Source of the DNA: Gracilaria vermiculophylla
Lineage: Eukaryota; Rhodophyta; Florideophyceae; Gracilariales; Gracilariaceae
Length of the DNA: 64,000 bases
Direction: 5' to 3'
Assembly: GCA_019155205.2 (NCBI GenBank)
Contig: JAHNZQ020000079.1
Coordinates: 1,314,934-1,378,933, forward strand
The notes under the pieces are model-generated. The model was not told the origin of the DNA. It saw nothing but the letters and a program-made list of their open reading frames with translations, and did no database searches. A program made the translations under genes and the position numbers. This document shows, piece by piece, positions 20,935 through 33,789 of the stretch (positions within the stretch are counted from its first letter, which is position 1; every line of letters starts with the position of its first letter).

Positions 20935-22030
20935 ACATCTTGTCCATTTGAAACTTTTCTCTCTCCTGGGCCTTTGGTTTGGCCCTGTAAGAGTGTTATG
21001 CCCCCAGCCATGCGTCCGGCTGCAGATTAATACGGTGTTCCGTTGCAGTGATCTCTCCAAAGAAGCCGTTCCACATCGTGGTGAGCTCCCGCAGCATATT
21101 GCAGAGGCACTCGCGGTGTGAATCTGGAACGCGTCCAGATGATCCTATTGTGCTCGGGAGACCAATTATATTGCAATAGACTGCAAGCGGAAAAACCACA
21201 CAAAGGGGTCCGAATCTTCGTGTGCAGATATATTTCGGTGTGACGCTAGAACGTGTTCCGAATTATCCTTTCGTGGTAGGGAGACCATTTGTATTGCAAT
21301 AGCCCGCATGGGGAAAAAGCATACGAAGGCGTCCGAATTTTCCTCTGCAGAGGTATTTCGGCAGTAGAGCCATCTTAAGGGACAACACGACAATGTCAGG
21401 TGTATGACCGAGGTTGTCCCGGCGGCACTTTGGGGAAAAGGTATAAGAAGGATTTCCACTAGGTGTGTGTATGAGTAGGGGGTGCCTGCTTTGAGGGCAG
21501 AGATGGGGAATAAGTGGAAGCGCAGGTCGCGAGAGCCACGAGGTAGAGGATGTACCCCCACGGTGAGAGAAATAGATGCAGCCGTAAGACAAATGACAGC
21601 GAGCTGTAAAGATCTTTCTAAGGGGAGCGTGAACAGTGAGACTGGTGATATACCCAAGTATGGGCGCTCTCAGCGCACAAGGCGGATGAGCAACCGCACG
21701 CTACGGGATATCCCTCGCCACAGGTCAATACTGACGTACACGGTAGGCTCAGAGCCGAAACCTTGGTTCACGTTAACTGAAGAGGGCGGCAGGGATGCCG
21801 GTGCCCTTTAGTATTTTAGTGGTGATTAAACATGTTGGGAAATCCTAAATAAAAAAAATTAAGAAATAAATACCCGGCCATTTTAGCCACCGCCTGTGCA
21901 CGGTACCAGGCATCGGACCTTCCGGAAGTGCTCCGTATCACACGTGTAAGATTCGTAACTCCGACCACTTACGCGGGACTTCGTCATATTCATCCTCTCC
22001 TGCGCATTCCACAGTACGAGCACATATGCG
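20935..22030 (-). mobile_element. Inverted, rearranged fragment of the LTR-B element
   Basis: On the minus strand this runs LTR-B (about 22030 to 21290, matching 24150-24879), then a primer-site-like tggtctccc, then a second copy of the LTR end plus primer site (about 120 bases), then directly a piece of the reverse transcriptase start (21110-20935) that matches 28290-28450 (EHRI.LQ.D, about 100 bases). Gag and protease are missing between, so it is a deletion or recombination product. Confidence 0.7.
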
Positions 22031-24092
22031 GGATTACCCGGAAAAACGGGCATGCACTTCAATAACCGATAGTAAAAGAGAACGCTTGCACATAAAACAA
22101 GCTTTCACTCTCCATGCTACATATATAAGATATCACGACTGGACTTTGAGCAACCATACCGATGACATAGACGAACATAATAGAAGTCGCTCGTCTCATG
22201 GACTGTCACTAGTTTAATATACGCCGCTCCCCTTACAACCTATCTGATAATCAAGAGTTTGATTGTATTATCGCTTAACAGGCGTGCGCACTTTTGGGTG
22301 TTATCCTTCAGCCACGGCCTACATGCCATCAATAAATACTGTAAGTGTAGAATTCAGTCTTGGATCCATAAGAAAGTCTGTCTAAGTCCTTTTCCATGAT
22401 GTGGACCATCTGCGAGCCATCTGATAAGTTTATATAACTGCTTTACAGATACTGTCGAAGGCAACATTCTTTAAAAGCGTACTCTATAAAACTTCGCAAA
22501 CCTGGAAGTATTTTTGAATGCAATTTCGGGGACATCCCTTCCATTTGCGGTCTGCAAAAGAAAGCTTTGCAATCTTCTATATCTTTTCCAACGAGGAGCA
22601 AGCGAAAAGGCGCGTAATTAATGCGCTTTTTAGTCCCAGGCAGGAACGTAAAGTTTTTCAATACTTTCTTGAACGGAAACGTCACTGTATTACTTTGAGA
22701 AGTTGACTGAGTGTGGGAAACGGTATATCGGTTTCATGGTGTTCGCCGATGACCACATCGTAACCCTTTCCAATTCGAAGACACTGCACTGACCCCATAG
22801 ACCCATAGAATACCAGGATATACGCCTTTTCCTTCATTCTACCCTTCTCCAGAATCTTCACAAGACCGATCTGGGATACACTTCTTTCCCAGAGTAGGAT
22901 CATATACTTGCCTCTAAATCCGAAATTTTGGCTTACAGTGAAAAAAAACCTCCGGTTTTCTTTCTAACTACCGGCTTTCTTTGTCGCCTCCGGCTTCCTT
23001 TGTAACCTCCTGCCATCTAAAGTGGATAAAAATCTGGATTCATTTTCATACCCTTAGCCTTTCACTGCGGACGAAAATGTTGCAGGTGAACTCTTTTTGA
23101 GGTCATTCTATGCACTTTCAATATACTTCCTTGCTCACCCGGATTTTCAACCCATAAAATTTCCATGCTAAATCTCCGGATGTTTTAACCTCGAATATTT
23201 CTGAAAAATCTTGAAATCCCCCACCGGCGTTTCAGAAGACATTAAAAGCTCCAATCTTCATTGAAGAGTGTCTTACAGGATATTGAGCGAGTCCAGGGTG
23301 ATCAATCTGCCTTCGAACCACAACTTCATTTTGCTCCGAGATAGATAAGGGTAAATGCGATACATGCCATGAGGAACAATTACTTGGAGCCAATGCTTTC
23401 GCTCCCATACACATCAATTCTTTCACGAAAAGAGCGAACCTAGTTTCATCACAATATTTCTCCGTTGTAAAGTATTGTGGGGAGGGTAACAAGTTTACGT
23501 TGACATGCCCGCTAGGCCCAGAAGTAAATCGTAACGTAGAAAAGGATGCCATCCGCTCAGATTCCGCTACCGCACAGTTCATCTATATCAGTCTTCTTTT
23601 ATCTATTGCTGCTTTGTACCACGTCCACGGAGGTGGTTAAGGTATATCTCGCGCCTTCTTCAAATATGAAAAACAAGCCAGAAATATATTTTAGAAGCCT
23701 ACTCTAGGCTAGAACTTCAAAGGAGATGACGATTGGAAGCTTTTACAGCCCGCATATTGACTGGTCGATTCAAACCGGCTGTGGGAACTTTGCATTGAAG
23801 ATTAAATGTATGATCTTGATTTCTCTTTAGTCCCCGGTATCTCTCAGCTCTTCATAAGGAAAAATGAATAATGTCTCGTCACTCTTATAATTTCAAAACT
23901 AGTAGACGATCCTTTTTGGCGGAGACTCATCAATCAAAGAAAGACCTTTCTTTAGCTCTTTTCTCTACAATAGGAAGTGGGCAGAGTTACGATCAAGCCC
24001 TAGCGGATTTTTGACCGTCTCTGGATCAAACAGCTTCGCCATTACTTTACTGAGATATCCATGAACACAAATTCTAACACATTAAAACAAAT
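22031..24092. other. Gene-free interval, possible unrecognised relics
   Basis: No supported gene. Short minus frames at 22682-22903 and 23232-23582 look slightly protein-like but match no family I can name, and adjoining frames carry stops. The interval may be an older repeat into which the LTR-B element inserted, since 35126 onward is the other side of the same target. Confidence 0.35.
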
Positions 24093-24097
24093 TTATA

Positions 24098-24879
24098 TGA
24101 ATTTTAAGCCCGTTTTCGGGGTTATTCCCGTATACATAATTTTACAGAGGAACTCGTGTTAGGCGGTTAATGTGACGAAGTCCCGCGCAAACGGTCGAAG
24201 GCAGACGTCCTGCACTTGATAAGCGGGAATTTTCGGTAGGACAGGGCCCTGGGACTGTGCACGGGTGGTGGCCCAAATGGCCGGATATTTATTTATTTAT
24301 TTGTTTGTTTAAAATTTTTCCTATTTTAACCAGTATTACAGTACTAGCACTACAGTACTTGACGGCGCCGGCGTGACCGCTGCCGCCCTCAGTAAACTGG
24401 AACAAGGGTTCCGGCTTTGAGTCTTCCGCAGACGTCGGTATCTGCCTCTCGCAAGGAATATCCTGTATTGTACGGTTTCTCATCCGCCTTGTTCTCTGAA
24501 AGAGCACACTCTTGGGTGTACGACCAGTCTAAATGTGCTTTCTTTTTGTCAAATAATCGTTAATATTTCTGCCGTTTGCCTCATTGCCACTTCACTTTTT
24601 TCCCACCGTTGTGATACATTCCCCACTTTGTGGATAGCGCGTCACGCGCTTCTCCTTCCTTTCCCATTTTAAATTCAAAGAGGCACCGCACACCTACACA
24701 TCCACCTAGTGAGGATCCTTCTTATAACACTTCTGCTAAGTGCTGATGGGGCAATCTAGGTCTTGAAACCGTAATCGTCGCGTTGTTACATAGATAGGGC
24801 TCTCCCGCTGAACATCCTGTACAGAGAAAGATTCGGACGCCTTCGTGTGCTGTTTCCGCTTGCAGGCTATTGCAGTATA
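24098..24879 (+). repeat. LTR-B, 5' copy
   Basis: 782 bases starting TGAATTTTAAGCCCG and ending attgcagtata. It matches the 3' LTR apart from substitutions, small indels and the inserted LTR-A. Includes the tatttatttatttatttg stretch near 24290 and tggcccaaatggccgg. Confidence 0.8.
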
Positions 24880-24881
24880 AG

Positions 24882-24899
24882 TGGTCTCCCGACCATAAA
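24882..24899 (+). promoter_or_regulatory. Primer-binding-site candidate of LTR-B element
   Basis: TGGTCTCCCGACCATAAA begins two bases after the LTR end, the position where a tRNA 3' end would pair to prime reverse transcription. The inverted copy has the same tggtctccc at the same place. Which tRNA is used cannot be told here. Confidence 0.55.
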
Positions 24900-25299
24900 A
24901 GGATCATTTGGAAGGTTTTTTCTTCTTTGAAGATTTAGTTTCCGAAGGTCCCGTTGGTTTTCCGTTTCTATGGTTTCAAGATGCCTAACAAGCCCTCTAT
25001 GACGGAGCCTGCAAGCACTCGAAGTTGCTACCACCTGGATGGTGATCAACCGAGATATCAGTTGCCTTCACGGATCCCGGTACGGTTCGGATCGAGTCTA
25101 GCCGCAAAGGGTCCCAAATCTTTGGGCCACGATTAGGAAAGCCGAGATCTCTCTCCAGCATTGCTGGATTGTTTGTCACCCAGCGTTTGATCGTCTGAGG
25201 CGATTTCCTATGAACCGATCGCTCAAACAGCACCTGATACTGTTGGAATTTCCTTGGTCGAAGACCTGGTAGGGCAGTTTTGTGCTTTGTAAGCTGCCC

Positions 25300-28200
25300 T
25301 TATAACCCTTTCGAGGGAATTTGCCACCCTAAATGAGGTAGTTGAGGCTATCCACGTAAAGGCGGTGGTCGATGACGTGTGTCTTCTGAGATCAGATGTC
25401 AACACCATACTGGAATGTTTCTGTGGACTTGTTGCCTTCGTAGAAGAGGTTGAGACCCGGTTCAACAGTGTTCAATCCCGTCTCGAGACGATGGAAAAGG
25501 TACTTCTGACGGATCTGCCAGTGCCGGTTCGCCCGGTTGCAGAATCTCATCGAGATGATGAGAGAGAGATGAGAAAGGTCCGCCGAAGGCCGAAGTACAA
25601 AGCGAAAAAGCATGGCCAGTAGGAGTACATCTCGACTTCTTCGAGTTCTGCACCGAGTCATCTGGAATGTTTTGAGAGCTTTGAGTCTTATACTGGGGAC
25701 CTGAACTGGTGCTTCTCCCGCTCCAAGCCCTCCTCGTCTACTGTTGGTGCCAATCGAGCACGGAAAAAGGGCAAGAGGCACCTTGGTCTCAAGGAGTGAA
25801 GGCCAAAGAACTCTAAGTATCGGAAGCTTTTGCCTTACCGATGCTACCGGCGGGAAGATTCACCGATGGAAAGAACAACCTGTACCTCGGGAACACTGCG
25901 AGGTTGCATCAAGGGAATTCAACTGACACTCTGTAACCAGATCTTCTGGAGGAGACCCCATACTGGTATTGGAGGTTTTGGCACGATTTGGTGACGAAGC
26001 CGACGTACTCGGGATGAACGAGGAACAGGACTACGTTACTTTGCCGTATTTAGTGCAGGGGGTTGTCCGAAGACCAATAGAACTCTTTCAGAGGTTCACG
26101 CCGAACCTCTAAAGGAGATATATGTTCCTGGCCGGAATCTGTGCAATACCGGATGTGTTCAAACGCAACCAACCAAGCGATTCATTCCGCCATCCTCGCT
26201 CTGCGATACACCCACCAGAAGAACAAAGAGACGCAGAACCCTCAATTCGGTACCTCGTAACAAGGCTTTTCACCGTTGTGGTAATCTCTTGCTCGCTACT
26301 AAGTAAAGTACCATGTTCATCGATGGGTTGAGCCCCGCGATCAAAACCTTGGTCGTCCGATATCCGAATGATAAGCTGAGACTCACATATCTGGAGGTAG
26401 TACAGCAGGCACATGCCGAAGTTGATGCGCATTGTGCTCGGAACCCTCATCAGAGGTACAGGTCCGCAAAAGCATCGGTCATGGAGAACAAGGCTTCATC
26501 CCTTTCTCTCACAAATGATAAACAGTCTCAACCAGGCTACGACAATGCTCACTTCGTCCAAAACGAGGCTTTGTCGGTCCCTTCTTCCCAGCTCTCGTCC
26601 ACAACGGAGGAGACGTAGGAGTCTGCACGGGTTGATGCAGTAATTTTCACTGGTAACGAACAGGCTTCGGCCCCTCGTATTCCGTTTCAGAACGGTTATG
26701 TCCGCAGTCAACGTCCGGCTTCGTCGAGCTCCGGCACACTGGAACGAGTCGGAGATGCTCAAGATGTTGCCCCGCGTCGGGTAGTAGGGTTGAACCGCCA
26801 TCTGTGGTATGTCCACGGCCACACTTTCCCGCAGTGTCTCCTCTCAATCGAAAAGTTGCCATCGATTGCAATCCACTACGAGTCCCTCACCCGTGAGGAA
26901 CAGGCATCGGTTCCCGTTGCGTCCTATCACCGTGCCAAGACGGACTTCAGCGAAGTCCCGCCAAATCCGGTCATGCAGCATGAACTGGAGAGATCGGTAC
27001 GGCCTCCATGGAAAGGAGCCAGTACAAAATCCACTTCGGCGGAATACCATTGCCAAAATGGGCCAGCTCTTGTCACGTAGGAAACTGAGCGATTTTCTCA
27101 GGACGTCCTGGATGAAAATAACTAACCACGGAAGTTTCCCATTTAGGAGAGGCGTCCACAAGGTCGAGTTGTGTGACGCCCGAAGCGCTGCAGCCTCTCT
27201 TTCCGTTGAGAATCCTGAAAAGGAAGAACACCACAGATACCGACTCGGAACTCTTCGCTGTTTTTCGTCGATATTGGACAGGGGTGGTAAATCACTGGTT
27301 CCCGGACAGAGTTATCGTAATGGACAAGCGTATGAATGGACTACCCCGACCTTGCACTAAGCCCCCAGTTTATGGCACGGTACTTCACGGTGCTAGATAT
27401 AGGTACAGAATGCTACTTCGTTCCTTAATCAGTACTGCCCCCGTAATAGCAGTCTCGATTCCGTAACGGAATGGCGTTTGAAATCGCGAACGCGAATAAT
27501 ATATCGTTGCAAACGGTGGGAATCACCGCCTTAGTCGTACGTCCGGGAACCGAGATGGGGAAACTCGACTTCATGGTTTGCCAGTCGTTGCCCGCTCCAG
27601 TGACAATGGGATGTGACTACTGCAATCGCTTTATCGATTTCATCCAGCGCCGCAAAAGGTTTCTACCATTGGAAGGTGAATCCTCCGTTCCGATCCTTCG
27701 TCGCCCCTTGAAAAGGGACTCCCAGAACCGTGTACCGGTCTCTGCTTTGCATGATCCTCTCCCCGTCTCGTGAGAATCGAGAAAGCTCCAATTAGCGTCT
27801 TCGATATTGATCCCGGCAGGAGCCCAAGTCAGGGTGGATGTGAACTTCCGTCAACACGGTGTATAGATTGATCAATCCCTTTCATGTTTGTACCAGAAGC
27901 GTCAGATAGCCGTTGAAAACGGGAATGTGGAGGTGACACCGGATACTTCTTTCCGCACCCTGGTCGCCAACCTTGGAAACACTCCCCAGAACCTGGTGAA
28001 GAACCAAGTCATTGGCTCAGTCATGCAACACCAACTGGCAGTGGTCACAATCAAGGTGAAGACTGCCGCGTTTCTCGAGATTGTTACTAACGACAGTGCC
28101 CTAAATGGGGTTGGAGCCCGGTGTCTGGAAGGGGAAATGTTATTTCGTACCCACGAATACGAAATTTTGCGAGAAAAGCGCAAGAAAGAGGCCAGTGAGA

Positions 28201-31200
28201 GAAAGAGACGCGCGCTTCGACGTGGTGGACCCCCAAAGGCCCTTGAGGATCTCGATCTTGGACACGTTCCGTAGTCACACCACAAGTGCCTCTGCAATAT
28301 GCTGCGGGAACTCGCTACGATGCCAGACGGCTTTCTTCGAGAGATTACTGCAATGGAACATCGTATTGATCTGCAGCTGGATGTGAGGCCGTAAGCATAA
28401 CACCATTATAGGGCCAAAACAAAGGCCCGGATGGGAACAGTTCCACGTGGATACGATGCTCGGCTCCGGTGTAATTGACGCTACTCAGTTGCCTTCGTCA
28501 TCTCCATTGGTACTGGCTTTGAAGTATGATAGATCCAGGCCGTTTTGCGCCGAATATCGCCGGCTTAATGCCGTGACGGCACGCGATGCGTATCCAATTC
28601 CTCGTATGGACGAGTGAATCGATTCTCTAAAGAGTCCCGCGAGTACACTGCGCTAGATGCGAGGTGGGGTCACTGGCAACTCCCCGTTCGAGGAAAACAC
28701 GGCAACAAGACCGCGTTAGTTTTCCATCCAGGCCTTACGGCTTCAATCGGATGCCCTTTGGGCTCACCAATGCCCCCGCTACCTTCCAGCCAGCCATCGA
28801 CAACTTGTTCAGCCAACTAAAGAGGCGCACGCGTCTCGTGTATCTGTTGGACATCGTCATCTTCTCCAAGAATCTGGGTGAACACCTCACTCATGTGGGG
28901 TAAGTCATAACCGTCCGACGGGAAGCAGCGATGACCCTCAAGCTGAGGAAGTGCCAGTTTCCCGCAGATACAGTGAAGTATGCGGAGCCCATAATCCGTC
29001 CTGGACAAGTATCGATGGAAGAAGTTCTTTTTCAATCCCTTTTCAGGGCAAAGGGACCCATAACGCAAGCAGAGCAATGTTCCTTCCTAGGGCTAGGCAA
29101 CGTCTACAGACGGTTCATCCCAAGGTTTTCGTATATTGCCCCGCCTTTCAACGCGTTGCTGTGGAAGAGCAGCCAAGCAAACTGGAACCCTTAACATCTG
29201 CCCAAATGGATGCTTCTAAGTCCTATAGAGAGGCTGTCATCTCAGAACCGATCTTGTCGGCTTCCAAACCTGGTCTTCCATATTCTGTTGATATGGATTC
29301 GAGCGTCACCAAGTTGCTTGTGCGCTCTTCAAAACCACCCCGGAGAGGTAACGATACCCAACTGGGTATCGATCACACTCGCCCAAAGCGCATGAGCGGA
29401 ACTACTCTGTCTCGGAGAAGGAGCGCTTTGCAGTCGTGTGAAAACAGTATATAATTTGCACATATCCTTTTTGAAGTTCATTGTACCGTTTACACGTACC
29501 ACTCATCACTGAGGTTGTTGATGAGCATTTCGGATCTATCAGGTCGCCGCATTCAATGGAGACTCTGCTTACCAGAATACGACTTCCACATCTTATACCA
29601 AAAGGGTGTACAAAACACCCAGGCCGACGCCCTGTAGCCCCTGTCCACCATTGAGAGAGCACTCCCTTCGGAGGACAGTGAAATGCCGTGTTTCACAACA
29701 GAGTCCTCCAATTCGGAAGGAGCACACCCAGCGGAGCCGGAGTGGCCAGTCGACTGGATCTTTGGAGCTGATATTGACAATATGCTCGCCAAAGGCGAGA
29801 GTGTTATTAAGAAACACGTACTGGGATATTTTGTACAGGTACACTACTAAAAAGAATCCGAGAACGATTTGGCGATCCGTTAAGCACGGGGATACAAGCC
29901 TGTGTCAAAGTTGGTGAGCATCTCACTTTCAGGGTTAATGAAGCTGTATACCTGGTCCCCACTGTCCAAGTCACCCCACAGATCGTGGTTCCCCACTCCC
30001 TGCAGACGTGGTTGCTGCACCTTTCGCAGTACGCGAACGCCAACGGCCACGTTGGCGATAGGAAACTGTACCTGACCCTCACGAGAGATATTTATTGCCC
30101 CCGCATGGCGGTCGACTGTAACGTAACTGTGTGTTTCTGCCCAGACTGTGCGAAGAACCGGGTGAAGTTCCACAAGCCCGCAACGCAACTATCACACTCC
30201 TCTGCAAGTGCATAGCTTGAGTTCGTTGCCATCGACATCCTCGATCTCGTCCTAACGACCCAGAGAGGTAACAAGTTTCTACCCGTTTTCACAGACCGTT
30301 TCTCGAAACTGGTTCGAACTGCCCCTCTACGAAGAATTACGGCCTTTATGGTTTCCGTTGCCTTCGTTACGCAATGGATATTCATCTATGGACCTCCAGT
30401 GGAGATATTATTCGACAATGGAAAACAATTCATGTCCAAGTTCTTTCAGTATGTTTGTGGTATCATGGACGTCAAAAAACTGGTCACTACGACATACCAT
30501 TCCCAAATTAATGGGCACGTTTAACGGTTTATCCGTACTATCCCCGATTTTCTGCTATCATGTGTTGCTGATCACCCAAAGACATGGGATCTGTACACGA
30601 ATGCGCTGACGTTTGCGTACAACACGTACGTTCACCGGAATACCTGGGTGTCACGGTTTTAGTTGGGGCTGTCGCGGACTCCACCCTCGGTGGCTTTGGA
30701 ACCCTAAGATACTCCTGGCGCTTCCCAAGCAGTAAGTGCTTACCACCAACGGTGGGAAGACTGTATGATGACACTAGTCCCAGCTACTCGGAAGTCAATG
30801 AAAAGCACCCAAGTCATTTACGAGCGGTTTTTTGACACTCTGTTGCGGCGGGCACGCGTTTGACCCATTGGAGGTTGCGCCGTTGTGTTCGTTCGGAAAA
30901 AATGTTTTAAACCCAGCGCTTAAAAGTGCCAGAAACTCTCGCCTGTAGCAGACGGGCCAGGCCGTTTAAGGTCATCTTTGTAGCAACCGCTACTGTCGTT
31001 GTAGCCATAAACGACAAACACGAAAATCTTTCCGAGGATGGAGTCACTGTGGCTCCTCCTCTCTCCTCGGCGTTCATTCTTCCCCGCCCGATCTTGCAGG
31101 ACACAGCGACCTTGTATCCGCCAGCAACATCCTGTATACCGGCAATCAGAAAGCCTGCCGTCTTGCCTCACACCTCCGAAGATTTCTCAGATCTCCCGTA

Positions 31201-32110
31201 CGTGTTAGGAGACAAGTAGACTTTTTTGGCGGGCCTGGCCTGCATGGCCAACTCACAAGAAAACCTATTTGAACAGGAATGTTTACCCGCCAAGCGACTC
31301 AGTGCATGCCTCACAGCGCTCTGTCTATGGTAGGGAGGACATGTCTTCTGCATCCCTTAGGGAGGCTATCTGCTTGCCGTCGCAACGGGAAACACGCCGT
31401 GACCCACGGGTAAGTGACCCTGCACAGCGACCTACTCGGGATAACGTCCCGGAGACAACACCGTTCATGAAGGAGGTACACGCCACAGGGGCAGGGAGCA
31501 GCACCGCGAACACCCCGGCACACGCTCCTAGGAGCCTAGCTGTGCCGGAAACACTACTGATCCGAGTCGAAACAACTGACCAAGTTGGAGACTGGAGCTG
31601 CCACGTGCCAGCTTCTGTAACGGAACTAAACGTGGAGCACAGAGATGTAGCCCAAAGCAAGGGAAGGTTTTCGCAAAATCCTCCGCAATATCGCTGAATC
31701 CAGCCGCAGTCTTGCGAAACGGAGCCGGGACCTCGCGGACCCAAGCAGCTCACGCGTACAGGTCAGCCTGTCCAAGGCGAAAAAGGCAGTGTTTCCCAAG
31801 CCACGGCATCCATCGAACAGGAGCCACGCAAGCTCACATTCAGACAGGAATACCGGGAGGTGGAAGCCAACATTTTCAAGATGAAAAGACAAACTTGAAA
31901 TGGGCACCCACAGCTCTGCGCAGGAAGAGGCCAAGATAACCCGGGATGGCCGGAAAATTCACATACAAGAGTGTGTTGTTGAACAAGATTGTCGGACAAT
32001 CGTCGAACGAGGAAGGAGTGTTGCAGTACTACGTACGCTAGTACGGGTAAGACCATTCGTCCGACACGGCTGAGCCTGTCACACATCTTCCACGTTCCCT
32101 CGTGGTACGG
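25300..32110 (+). pseudogene. Decayed gag-pol of the LTR-B Gypsy element
   Basis: Domains in order: a coiled-coil gag piece (25365-25622); capsid C-terminus (26313-26618); protease-like region (27471-27773); reverse transcriptase, with YRRLNAVTARDAYPIPRMDE near 28550, YGFNRMPFGLTNAPATFQ near 28740 and LLDIVIFS near 28850 where the YxDD box is altered; RNase H-like VDMDSSV near 29290; integrase with the HHCC zinc site (30040-30170), first catalytic Asp in VAIDIL and second in LFDNGKQF, while the third position (near 30520) is a stop in place of Glu; and a chromodomain-like end (31958-32110). Many stops and frame changes. The order RT-RNase H-integrase identifies Ty3/Gypsy; the chromodomain places it among chromoviruses. 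Confidence 0.8.
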
Positions 32111-33789
32111 TATCACCTCAATGCGGTCACAGCGACTCCAGCAACGCTGTAAAACGCCCGAACGGGGTGAATTACCGACGAACGCGCACCTTAACGCGGA
32201 AGCCGTAGTGCTGGTAATCTCCACTGCACCCCGCTCTTCACTTTTTCAAAAGCAACCACAGATGGGTTTTTTATATAGCTTTCTGGTCAACGATCATCGT
32301 AATAAGGAGTATGGTTTGTCCCATTCGCATGGCGTACATTTTCGGTGACGCTGGAATCATGTTCAGATCATGGTGGCAAATTTCTCGGTGCCATTATGCG
32401 TAAAAACCTCGAAGGGTAACGGAACAGGAACCCTGCAGGCAGGAGGAATGAAAACAAAACACAGATTTAATGGAAGAGGTCCCCTTAGGAGAGAGCTGGA
32501 TAAGGGCTAACCCGCCTAATCCTTACGATGCGGAGGCGTTCCGCTGAGGCGGCTCACAAGAATTCCATGCATGGCGGACAGATCATCATTGGTGTCCTGG
32601 ACTTTCGAGACCACGCCGCTCAAGAAATTCACGATAACATCCGACTCGTCGGCACCCATCGTGGGAGCTTCAATTGCATAGAATGCGCCACCGGAATTCC
32701 CCGGAAGAGTTGGAGGTGGCAGCCAGGCCGGGCTGCTTCGGGATAGTCTCAGTTCCAACCTGCGCCGAAGCGAGTGGCGAGTTCATCACTGGTGCCCCGG
32801 GGCCCTGCTCATGCAGGACAGCTTCAACCATCGCTCATCCATCATTCTCTTCGAGGTCGCCCCCTGTCGGAGTATCTCGCTCATTATCGACCATCGATTC
32901 GTCCTCCTTGTAGAAGCCGTACCACTAATCGTAGTCAACATACCCGATCGGATGTCTGGCTGAAATAAATCTCGGAGCCGTCCGTTACTCCCACGCCTCC
33001 TTACGGCCAGTTACCTGGAATTCTCATGGATCGAAATGGATAAATTCTTCCTCTCGTGCAGTGTTCCTCTCCAAAACTGGGCCAGAAACACCGTTCCCGC
33101 CATCATTACACCCGTTCTGTTAAAGCTTTACTTCGTCTCAATGGACTGAATCGATGAAATCGAGAAGGCCCACAATTTCTTTGCAGTTTGCCACTTCCCT
33201 AGGGAGATCTGCAAATCAGGGTGACTGATGGCAGCCCGCACACAAGGTTGAATATACCGCAGCCGGTACAGGTCGTATGCCTCCGCAAGGAGATACGCAG
33301 CCGTGAGCAGAGCCCATTCGGATCTCACCACTGACCACATCCCCTGCATGCGGATCATTCACAAGGTATGACCCCATGTAGGTCAGCACCGGGGGAAGCT
33401 CGATATACTACCGCCGGCAAGCCTTCATGTGAGCCTATCACTGTGATACGGGGACGTACAGACACGGTCGGCATGCCGGAGCGATCCATTCCACTTCCAT
33501 GCTCTGATACGGCACGAAATACTCCGATCGGGAGCGTGCCTTTCGTTCAAGACAGATGACGTTCAGCAAGAAGGTTGCCAAGTACTACCGGAATAAGTAC
33601 CTGAACTCAGCTCGGAGGATCGGAAACGGTTGTTACGATGGAAAGGGTGGTTCAATGCTCATTACGTGTAACTCCAGCGTGCTGCCGTGACCTCCCGGCA
33701 AACGGGGAAGGGCGCACCATTATATATATTTCTCCGCATGTGGGACGCCCACCTTTTGTTGGTACCCTTGGCTAAGGGGGGACACGAAG

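Noticed and set aside
22682..22903. Minus frame considered as a DDE transposase fragment
   Set aside because: No catalytic motif could be placed; neighbouring frames carry many stops.
28614..29454. Several short frames taken alone as genes
   Set aside because: They are pieces of the frameshifted reverse transcriptase of the LTR-B element.
31269..31697. 142-codon plus frame as a possible envelope gene
   Set aside because: No signal peptide or membrane span; lies in the decayed tail between integrase and the chromodomain.
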